In this document: in pieces, positions 1-7,580 of the stretch
Numbering within the stretch: position 1 is the stretch's first letter
Layout of the letters: each line of letters starts with the position of its first letter
From: Amphimedon queenslandica
Lineage: Eukaryota > Porifera > Demospongiae > Haplosclerida > Niphatidae
Direction of reading: 5' to 3'
Assembly: GCF_000090795.2 (NCBI RefSeq)
Contig: NW_003546254.1
Coordinates: forward strand, 589,831 to 625,958
Length of the DNA: 36,128 nt
Program-made: the position numbers and the translations under genes
Notes under the pieces: generated by a model
Databases searched by the model: none
Seen by the model: the letters and a program-made list of their open reading frames with translations, nothing else
What the model was told of the DNA's origin: nothing

Positions 1-786
1 AGGATACTCATATTGATGCTAAACGTGTTCACATCCATTGACATTCACACCAGCACGAATGAGACTAAGCACGTATGGCTAAGAGATGCTACTCTAGACT
101 ATGGTCATGGCAGTCATTTAATCCTGATGATAACTACACTAGCTGTATCAGGCCCTATATTGGGTGCTTACATTACCATACTTCTAGCTGGTAAGCCACT
201 GATGAAGTGTAATGATAAACTCAGGGAGTATATTCGTCCCATTTATGAGGCTATTCATGCTCCTTATAAACGTAATATGGAGATATTTACTCCCCTAAGA
301 CTCCTTCTTGTATTTATAATATACATGATATACGTCACGTACAGAGGGAACGACTTCTTTTTGGGGATCGCAATAGCTTCTCCAATACTAGTCACTTACA
401 CTGGACTGGAGGGATTGTGCAGACCTTACAAGAGACTGTCGCTGAATATACTTAATTTTGCTCTCCTGTCTTTGCTCTCCATTTTATACGGTTCCGGTTG
501 GTATTTTCTCAAGAATCAGAATGAACATGGTCTCATAACTATTCTCTCCATCATTTATTCTGTTCTCACTTTTTGCTTTGCTGTTGTGATATTCCTCCAT
601 TTTCTGTGGGTGACTAGTTTAATGGACAAAATAAGGATCAGGTTTGGGAAGCGTTGGCCTCGCCAGCATGAAGAGAATCAAGAAGCAGCAACAAGGTCTC
701 GGGTAAATTTAAGTGGCTCATTTTTTGAAACATATGATGAAGTGAGAGAGCCATTGCTTGCATCCCATCATAAGCAATACAGTTGA
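1..786 (+). CDS. Multi-pass membrane protein, C-terminal exon (partial, 5' end outside window)
   Basis: The frame is open from the first base and stops with TGA at 784-786, giving about 262 residues. Five hydrophobic stretches are visible: around residues 43-67 (LILMITTLAVSGPILGAYIT), 97-115, 120-138, 148-170 and 178-205. A basic tail follows (KIRIRFGKRWPR), ending in a tyrosine motif (ETYDEVREPLL). A predicted cytoplasmic stretch with LREYIRPIYEAIHAPYK before the second TM recalls the C-terminal TM block of large cnidarian and sponge surface receptors whose ectodomains carry EGF- or Ig-like repeats. That resemblance is from memory of the pattern only. An AATAAA at about 1080 could be its poly(A) signal. 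The ATG at 16 is unlikely to be the true start because the frame continues upstream of it. The specific function is unknown. Confidence 0.7.
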   Translation, partial: RILILMLNVFTSIDIHTSTNETKHVWLRDATLDYGHGSHLILMITTLAVSGPILGAYITILLAGKPLMKCNDKLREYIRPIYEAIHAPYKRNMEIFTPLRLLLVFIIYMIYVTYRGNDFFLGIAIASPILVTYTGLEGLCRPYKRLSLNILNFALLSLLSILYGSGWYFLKNQNEHGLITILSIIYSVLTFCFAVVIFLHFLWVTSLMDKIRIRFGKRWPRQHEENQEAATRSRVNLSGSFFETYDEVREPLLASHHKQYS

Positions 787-1290
787 CAAGTGTTTGATAT
801 TGGTTGTAATTCACATTGTTATTAGTTTATGATTAGCATAGTTACCTATTCTTGTTTTTTTCTTTATGTGATTTTCCCTACATTTTTTTTAAAAAGTGTT
901 ATTATATTTCTGAGACTCTTAATGCCTTACTTTACTAAGCTGTGTTTCTTCTCTTTCATTACTTATACTTAATCAATGGCTGTTGTTTTCATTCTTGTAC
1001 TTTCACTGATTTCGTTAAAAGTCAAAAGTTATTCCGTTGCAGTGTAAACATTGAAAATAGAAATTGCCAAACTGTATACTAATAAAACTGTTTGTTCAGA
1101 CCTTATACAAATACACACCCCCACAATGGTAACCCCCTTGTTTGTTATGCTCTATTTCGATTTGCAAGCCAATTAGCTGAAACAATTGATAATATTTTTA
1201 AAACCTAAGATCCTGCTTATCTCTATTATACAGTTGTTTATATTTCCACATGCTTTCATTAGTAATGTGTTATTATGTTTATTACTTTAG
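787..1290. other. 3' flank of the membrane-protein gene and space before the first recognisable SEC62 exon
   Basis: AT-rich sequence with no long ORF. It contains AATAAA at about 1080-1085, a candidate poly(A) signal for the upstream gene. I looked here for the N-terminal exons of SEC62 and recognised none. The last bases (TTATTACTTTAG, ending at 1290) form a good 3' splice site for the exon at 1291. Confidence 0.5.
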
Positions 1291-4200
1291 AAGGTGAGAA
1301 GATTTAGAATAGAGTGGCTTCCTGTTAAAGATATTAAAGATTCTTCAGATGAAGTATGTTTGTTATTATTCACAATATAGTGATCACCCAATATTTTACC
1401 CTGTACTCTATCACCCTTAATATGTAATAAAAATTTGGGGTGATTTTAGAGCCATTTTTTGGAAAAAACCATGGGTTATAGCCTTGGGTATTTTTCAGAT
1501 TTTTGACATTTTCTTAAAATGGCCGTAACTCAAAAAATTGAAGTCGGAATCACCTCAAACTTTCTACACAGCATAAGGACATCAATATGTATCACAAAAT
1601 GTAATCAATATGCATCAGAAAATTTAATAAAAATTTGGGTGTAGTTTTGGAGCCATTTTTGAAAAAAACCATGGGCTTAGCCTTGGGTATTTTTCAGATT
1701 TTTGGCATTTTCTTAAAATGGCTGTAACTCAAAAAATTGAAGTCGGAATCACCTCAAACTTTCTACACAGCATAAGGACATCAATATGTATCACAAAATG
1801 TAATAAAAATTTGGGGTGATTTCAGAGCCATTTTTTGGAAAAAACCATGGGCTATAGCCTTGGGTATTTTTCAGATTTTTGGCATTTTCTTAAAATGGCT
1901 GTAACTCAAAAAATTAAAGTCAGAATCACCTCAAACTTTCTACACAGCATAAGGACATCAATATGTATCACAAAATGTAATAAAAATTTGGGGTGATTTC
2001 AGAGCCATTTTTTGGAAAAAACCATGGGCTATAGCCTTAGATATTTATAAGAACTTTGGCATTTTTATAAATTGGCTGTAGCTAAAAAAATTGAAGTCAG
2101 AATTAATATAGTAATAATAACCCATAGTATTGTCAGAATGACTAGGACAGAATTCTCCATTTTTATAGTTTTTTCTGATACATATACATGTACTTATGTT
2201 GTGTAGCAAGTTTGAACTGATTCTGATCAAGTTTGGATTTTTGACAAACTTTTAAAGTTGCTTAAAAATTAAGTCAGAGTCCCTGTAATTATTGATTCTT
2301 TAAATAATAAATTACCAAAAATTTACGAGTTGAAATAACTAATGGAGTAAATAAAAACTACATTTAATAAAAAACTAATGGGCTTATATTAAACCCATTA
2401 GTTCCATTGCCACAAAATCCATGACAAGCAAAAACCCATTAGTTCCATTGTCACGAAATCCATGACAAGCAAAAACCCATTAATTTCATTGTCACGAAAT
2501 CCGTGACAAGCAAAAACCCATTAATTTCATTGTCACGAAATCCGTGACAAGCAAAAACCCATTAATTTCATTGTCACGAAATCCGTGACAAGCAAAAACC
2601 CATTAGTTCCATTGTCACAAATTTCGTGACAAGCAAAAACCATTTTAGTTTTATAGGCACAACATCCATGATAAGCATAAAACCCATTAAAACCAAAAAT
2701 ACATACACATAGGAGCAGTATGGTGTACAGGACTTTGCCTGATTCTGAAGCAACTTTAAAAATTTGTAAAAATCTCAATTTTGATTGAAAACAGCTCAAA
2801 TTTTTAGCACAACATAAGAACATGTATACATATTTTTAAATGTTATTAAAATGGACAGATTTCTCCTTGTCATTTTTGGTGAAATTCGGTCAGAGTCCTG
2901 TACTATAGTACAGGAATTTTGGCCAAATTTTGTCAAAAATGAAAGAGAGAGAAAACTCCATTTTTATAATTTTCCTGATATGTATACATATCCTTAGGTT
3001 TTGTATAAATTTTGAGTTGATTCTGATCACAGTGGGATTTTTTTATAAATTTTTTAAGTTACCCTATTTTGAAAATCCTTCTTTTTGTATGCAGATATAC
3101 ATATGGAGATATGAAGTGCCACAGCGTTACACATGGGTAATAGGACTCATTTTATGTAAGTTGTTGTACACATACATGTATGTACAATGAAGAGTTCCAT
3201 AACATATCTCAATACATGTCACACATGCAGTACTGATTCATTGATTGATCTGTTGTACTGATTTTGATGTTATTCATGTACTTGTACATGCCTAATTCCA
3301 TTAACAGTCCATCGTTCCTTCACTTCCTGCAAGTACAGTATCATGTGCTGGGACCGTTAAATAATAAATGTGAGAAAGATAATGGGATCATTTATCATGC
3401 TCACTATACTGGCTCCATTGATGCCATACAAAACCTGTTACTATACATGTCGCTAGTAAATACAGTACAGAGATTACATACATGTACATGTACATACATG
3501 CATATTATAACGTGTAGCTACTAGTGAATACTGTTTAGTCTGTTTTAACCACAAAGATGTAATAGTGTGACCCACTTCCTCTCAATCCATTATAACTGTG
3601 TGATCAAATTCACTGGAGGTTCCTATGACTTAATGCGCATGTATCTAACATCCATTTGTTTATGATTCAGTAATTAATGATAGAGTATATCAGAGGATGT
3701 AATATGTGTACCTTGGTTTTTGCACTTATTATTGCTATGCTTATCTCCTAACTACTAAAAAGGAGAGTGCTACAACAAGGGGATTGAATGGGGACAAGTT
3801 GAATAAGGCAAGATAGAGCCAGCTCTAGCGATACAGGAAAAAACATTACTATCGTATCAAATAATCTGCAGCTGTGAGACAAAACTCATTACCTGATCTT
3901 ATGTAACCTGGAGGGTGCAGGAGTGCATGAACCCGACTCAGTGTCTTTGTGTGTAGGAGTGTTGAGTAGTTGTTTTACCTGCTGTGTTCATTATTGACTG
4001 TTTTAGCAACTGTGATGTTTTGATGATGTCCTTGGCAGGCTTAATATAACTCAATTTATTTCAATCGATTCCTTATATGCTAAACATCAGGCTGAACCTA
4101 TGATCACACTGAAATGATACGTTAGAAACTGATTGGGTCATCCAATAGGCTAACAATTAGACTGTTTTTGTTGTTCCTGTTATAATTGTGTCTGGTCTCT

Positions 4201-5046
4201 ATGACAAATGTAATCAATACAAATAGATAGTGGCACTGTAGTAATAATTGTTTCCTAGTACATGAGATCACGTAACCCAACACTATGCATCATTTCTTGC
4301 ATGAAATAGAAATGTGTTTCCTATTTCATAAACTGTGTTGCTGCATAGTGTATGTTGGGCTCAAATTCCAAATTGGCAACTCATTGTGTCTTAGTAGCAC
4401 ATATACTTGTACTGTTCTCCATATTCGTCAATTGCAGCTTGTTGCACCCATAGCGCCTTTTAGTCTATAACACAGATAATGAACTGGTAATTTTTCTCAT
4501 TACAAGAGGGGGAGATATATAAGAGTGATAGTTGTACGTATTGGGAAACCAAAAACAGTGAGCATGGCATTTTCCCAGACAGGCTGGCACCCATTAATGT
4601 TTTGCTCTGCCTCTCTTATATGGTAAGTGTTTATACAAGTATTCTTTTTGTCTAGTATTAGGAGTAATTGGATTTACACTCCAGCCACTATGGCCTGACT
4701 CTTCTAAGTTGGGAATGTGGTTCCTTAGTGTGATCATGATGATACTGCTTGGCATATTATTAGCACTGTACATAGGTAAGTACCCACTCATTTACAGTTA
4801 TGTTTTATTTTGTCTAATTTAAATTTTGTCTCCTGTTATACTCTTCTAGTTCGCTGGTTTCTTTATGCTTTAGTCTTAACATTTACAAGTGGTAAAGTAG
4901 TCTTTTGGCTCCTTCCTAATCTCGATGATGATAAGATGGGTGTCATTGACTCTTTCAAGCCGTTTTATTCTGTCAAATATAAAAAGAAGAAGAAAAAGCA
5001 AGACAAGGCTCCAGAGAAAGATGAAAAGTCTAAGAAAGAGGAGTAG
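1291..5046 (+). CDS. SEC62: SEC62, C-terminal half (four exons)
   Basis: Sec62 is an ER membrane subunit that works with Sec61/Sec63 in post-translational protein translocation. I place exons at 1291-1353, 3095-3155, 4656-4775 and 4850-5046, all with GT-AG borders and in continuous frame; they give 146 residues to the TAG. The first exon (KVRRFRIEWLPVKDIKDSSDE) is inferred from phase and position. It joins exactly before YIWRYEVPQRYTWVIGLIL, which matches the family's Y-V-W-I-Y-D-P and F-V-M-G-L-I-L region. Then follow the first TM and QPLWP (family FPLWP), a second TM block ending RWFLYALVLTFTSG, and the signature FWLLPNLDDDKMGVIDSFKP (family FWFLPNL..GFIDSFRPLY). A lysine-rich tail (KYKKKKKKQDK) ends the protein shortly afterwards. 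The cytosolic N-terminal domain is not seen in the window. AATAAA at 5329-5334 is a likely poly(A) signal. Confidence is high for the last three exons and moderate for the first. Confidence 0.88.
1424..2105 (+). repeat. Tandem array of ~177-bp repeat (family A, forward)
   Basis: Four units begin with TAATAAAAATTTGGG near 1425, 1627, 1802 and 1979; the spacing is about 202, 175 and 177. The first unit has an extra short duplication of the ATCAATATG segment. Each unit carries GAGCCATTTTTTGGAAAAAA, CCATGGGCTATAGCC, TTAAAATGGCTGTAACTC and ACTTTCTACACAGCATAAGG. The last unit decays after about 2040. The same sequence appears in reverse orientation at 15125-15960. Confidence 0.85.
2391..2690 (+). 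repeat. 41-bp tandem hairpin array
   Basis: About seven copies start at 2391, 2432, 2473, 2514, 2555, 2596 and 2637 (the last degenerate). Each contains AACCCATTARTTYCATTG followed by an inverted repeat with arms TTGTCACG and CGTGACAA around a 5-base loop. The arms pair perfectly over 8 bp in copies 3-5. The copies then read GCAAAAACCC into the next unit. Confidence 0.9.
2751..3061. repeat. Palindromic (fold-back) copy of the ~180-bp repeat family
   Basis: The two halves are reverse complements of each other with moderate divergence, around the perfect palindrome CCTGTACTATAGTACAGG at 2897-2914. The left arm runs AACTTTAAAAATTTGT, CACAACATAAGAACATGTAT, then CATTTTTGG. The right arm runs the same landmarks backwards (CAAAAATGA, ATACATATCC, TTTTTTAAGTT). 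The arms resemble the units at 19640-20240. Confidence 0.7.
3156..4655. other. SEC62 intron, unique AT-rich sequence
   Basis: This 1.5-kb intron lies between the exon ending in GLIL and the exon starting LLGVIGF. No gene is recognised. At about 4347-4362 it contains TAGTGTATGTTGGGCT, which resembles the terminal repeat of the MITE at 7367-7552 and may be a solo remnant. TACATG repeats occur at about 3170 and 3478-3500. Confidence 0.5.
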
Positions 5047-5531
5047 ACTCATATAAAAACTTGTAAGGATGCAGAGCTTTTATTTGCTATGAAGAAGCAA
5101 ACCAATTTTTCTATTTTCAAGTCTAATAATAAATAATTATTTCAGATTGAAAGTTCATCAATAGTTGCATGACCTTTGACTTGAGGCTTTGACTTAATAG
5201 GTAGCAATCTAGTACTACTAGTTTACGCATGTACAGAGATGGCACTAGTCTTAACCCTCAATGGTTTGTTGCTGTATGCACAGGAAGTTTTATCATGAGC
5301 TGTTGCTCTTTGATGTTCTTAATAATCTAATAAACACTGCTCATTAGTCAGGCTTGCACTGTTTCATTTGTGAAGAGACAGACTTGGTTTCTTTTATCAA
5401 ACATAAACTTGACACAAAGCAACACAAAAATAATAGATATACACAGTTAAATAATAATGACAATAGTACAAATGTGCAAAGTTTTTTTAAAGTGCATGAA
5501 TGGTGATATGTAGTGATTGGTGTATGAAGTT
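5047..5531. other. Convergent 3' intergenic region
   Basis: Space between the stop of SEC62 (+) and the stop of the seven-TM gene (-). AATAAA at 5329-5334 suits SEC62. No other gene or repeat is seen. Confidence 0.5.
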
Positions 5532-6818
5532 TTAAACCATGACAGCGACATTGGTATTATCTCCAGATTCTACTGAAACTGAGACGTGCGAAGGAGTTTC
5601 GGTGTTTATTACGTGAGGTCCTAGCGCTGTTAGGCTCAGTTGTGATGCTGTTAGTGCATTAGCCATTGACTCTGCACTGTTTGATCTAATGTTAGTACTG
5701 CTGCCTGGTGGTGATACAGTGCTATTTTTAGATTCCTCGCTCTCATCTTGGCAAGAGAAGCAGAAACACATCACGTTTAAGACACTTTGAAAATCGGTCA
5801 CAGAGTAAAGCATTGTCATAGCTAACGGTATCTCAATTGTTTTACTGATTATTCTCAATACGAGAAACATTACTGGGTCTCCGACTCCATTCAGACCAAT
5901 GCAGTCATAAAATATGAACCACGAGTTGAAGAACAGCGATACTAAACTGACTGTTGCATAAAGTACAGTCAGAACTGACGTGAAATACGTTATGATGGTT
6001 ACTTTCCGAAGAGTGTGTGATATTTTGTTGTATTGTCTGGAGTAGTGCTCATGTGTTAGCACACTTTGGGTTTCCTGCAGACGAGGCTTCCTTGTATGAC
6101 ATTGGTCTCTTGCAGATACAGATGAAGACATGCGCACGCTCATCTGACACTGGTTCTTTAGTTTTCTAAGCAACCTCCGACCGGTGAAGAAATAGATCAA
6201 ACATGTGACGATGCCCCAGACTGCAAGACCGAATTCGCATATGATGACTGCTGCTAGTGCAAAGTATCCACCAACGTTTGCAATGATTTCTGAGGCATAA
6301 GCAACCAAATAGTGACTCATGACTAGTATGGTGACCACCCTCCAGTCTCGATGCCACAGTCGAGATGAGCCAATTTCCACTGACTTGTACAGCGTGATGA
6401 ACACGAGTGTATAGGTAGCAGTAATGCTAGGGAATCCACTGACTTGCAAGAACCTGGAGATGATGATCCATTCTGGAAATTCCGATACAATCCAGCCGAG
6501 TATTCCATTAGGATCCAGTGATAGGTGGATAGTGTGAGTGAATCCAAGAACTGCTAGACATATGTATATAGCTAGGAAAGTCTTGGTCTTGAGTCTGGCA
6601 CAGTCTCGCTTGATGATCAGCATAACTGACATTAGTCCAATGAAGAAGAATATGAAGCTGAATATTGCAGTGAATCCAATGAAAGACTGCAACCATCCTT
6701 GGGGTCTTGGACCCCAGACAGTTGAATCGACTGGAGATATGAGAAAGAGCAAGAAATAGCTCGGCTTGTCTGCTGTGATGTTGTCAATATAATCAAAGCA
6801 CTCTGAAGCAGAATACAT
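5532..6818 (-). CDS. Intronless seven-transmembrane protein, PRRT3/PRRT4-like
   Basis: A single exon of 428 codons from the ATG at 6818 to the stop at 5532. Seven hydrophobic segments are visible at about residues 45-68, 80-100, 120-146, 160-183, 184-212, 272-300 and 312-343. TM2 ends in LSLDPNGILGW and TM3 contains SGFPSITATYTLVFITLYKS. This is reminiscent of the L-x-x-D-P-Y-G and L-P-x-P-C-L-x-S patterns in the C-terminal membrane module of vertebrate PRRT3/PRRT4. The long proline-rich N-terminal region of those proteins is absent; only about 40 residues precede TM1. The cytoplasmic tail is Ser/Thr-rich after a cysteine pair region (CFCFSCQDESEESK). No GPCR DRY or NPxxY motif is evident, so a classical rhodopsin GPCR is less likely. 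Family assignment is from memory of the pattern; the existence of the gene is well supported. Confidence 0.8.
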   Translation of the reverse strand: MYSASECFDYIDNITADKPSYFLLFLISPVDSTVWGPRPQGWLQSFIGFTAIFSFIFFFIGLMSVMLIIKRDCARLKTKTFLAIYICLAVLGFTHTIHLSLDPNGILGWIVSEFPEWIIISRFLQVSGFPSITATYTLVFITLYKSVEIGSSRLWHRDWRVVTILVMSHYLVAYASEIIANVGGYFALAAVIICEFGLAVWGIVTCLIYFFTGRRLLRKLKNQCQMSVRMSSSVSARDQCHTRKPRLQETQSVLTHEHYSRQYNKISHTLRKVTIITYFTSVLTVLYATVSLVSLFFNSWFIFYDCIGLNGVGDPVMFLVLRIISKTIEIPLAMTMLYSVTDFQSVLNVMCFCFSCQDESEESKNSTVSPPGSSTNIRSNSAESMANALTASQLSLTALGPHVINTETPSHVSVSVESGDNTNVAVMV

Positions 6819-7307
6819 GATCAGTCTGATACTTGTCGATGTTTTTTGAAAATAGGAATGATTGAAGCAAAGTGTATGTGCATCTGTCTTTTAAAGGGTT
6901 CGTTTTGTGTACGTCAGAGCATTCCCTTATGTGGTCAATATAATTACAATGGCCTCTGTAGTTGAATACTCCACTGCATGACTAGTAGGAATTCATTATA
7001 CTATCCTGTTGACTCAACATTAGTAGGAAAGACACAATACTAGTGCTAAAATGGAGCCTGCTTAAAGGAATTGCACCACTACATTTGAACCGTGTCATAA
7101 TACTATAGTTAGTCATTGAATTTTAAAAATGGCACAAAACAAAAGGTTAATGTTATTATAATGATAATAATTAATAATCAAAAAATAATAATCATGAGAT
7201 AATAGTTTTAGAGATAAAACACGACACGAGTGAAATGACACAATAATAACATAAATCTGTTAAATCAAAGAAAAATGTGAGAGTTCTGTTAACAGTGTGA
7301 CCTTGAA
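6819..7307. other. Region between the 7TM gene start and the scaffold gene 3' end
   Basis: AT-rich and without a recognised gene. It contains the presumed promoter and 5' leader of the minus-strand seven-TM gene, and the probable 3' UTR of the scaffold gene. Confidence 0.4.
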
Positions 7308-7319
7308 TCACTGGAAAGC
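7308..7319 (-). CDS. Possible short terminal exon of the PH scaffold gene (AFQ-stop)
   Basis: On the minus strand a pyrimidine-rich acceptor (TTTTTGTGTGTTTTTAG) precedes GCT TTC CAG TGA at 7319-7308, in phase 0. The last large exon contains a strong donor, AAG|GTAAGA, at 7611/7610, also phase 0. Splicing would end the protein ...SSLAERMKAFQ. Reading through would end it ...ERMKVRETTCTYK at 7581. Either form, or both, could be real. Confidence 0.4.
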   Translation of the reverse strand, partial: AFQ

Positions 7320-7366
7320 CTAAAAACACACAAAAATAATGGAATAAAATAGAAGCATATTAGTTA

Positions 7367-7552
7367 AGCCCAACATACACTACAGGCAACATGTTGCCAG
7401 CCTTTGATCTTTCTTTGAACTTTGTTGAAAGGAATAGAAAGGTTTTCTATTCCAAGGCAACATGTTGCTTGACTACATCAAAGCTTGATCAAAGGTTGGA
7501 CAAATGTTGAAAGCAACATTGTTGAATGTAGTGTAGTAGTGTATGCTGGGCT
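7367..7552. mobile_element. 186-bp MITE, Harbinger-like (TTA target duplication)
   Basis: Terminal inverted repeats AGCCCAACATACACTAC (start) and GTAGTGTATGCTGGGCT (end) match with one mismatch. They are flanked by direct TTA at 7364-7366 and 7553-7555. The interior has sub-palindromes GGCAACATGTTGCC and GCAACATGTTGC. A 3-bp TWA duplication is characteristic of PIF/Harbinger elements. There is no transposase. It lies just downstream of, or inside the last intron of, the scaffold gene. Confidence 0.8.
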
Positions 7553-7580
7553 TTACAGGAATCAAATCCCTCTATCTCCT

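Larger units (their letters stand above)
1354..3094. repeat. SEC62 intron filled with satellite-like repeats
   Basis: This 1.74-kb intron holds, in order, a tandem array of ~177-bp units (about 1424-2105), a diverged copy up to about 2250, a 41-bp hairpin array (2391-2690) and a long palindromic element (2751-3061). No coding signal is visible. Confidence 0.75.

Noticed and set aside
2391-2690. CRISPR array
   Set aside because: Units are contiguous 41-bp tandem copies with no unique spacers, and the genome is eukaryotic.
2930-3190. Continuous 86-codon ORF over the SEC62 exon at 3095
   Set aside because: Only 3095-3155 is coding; the upstream part is translated repeat sequence of the palindromic element.
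4564-4620. Possible extra SEC62 exon (MAFSQTGWHPLMFCSASLIW) followed by a GTAAGT donor
   Set aside because: The family sequence joins GLIL directly to the next TM exon with matching phase; no homologous insert is known, and the segment lacks a clear acceptor.
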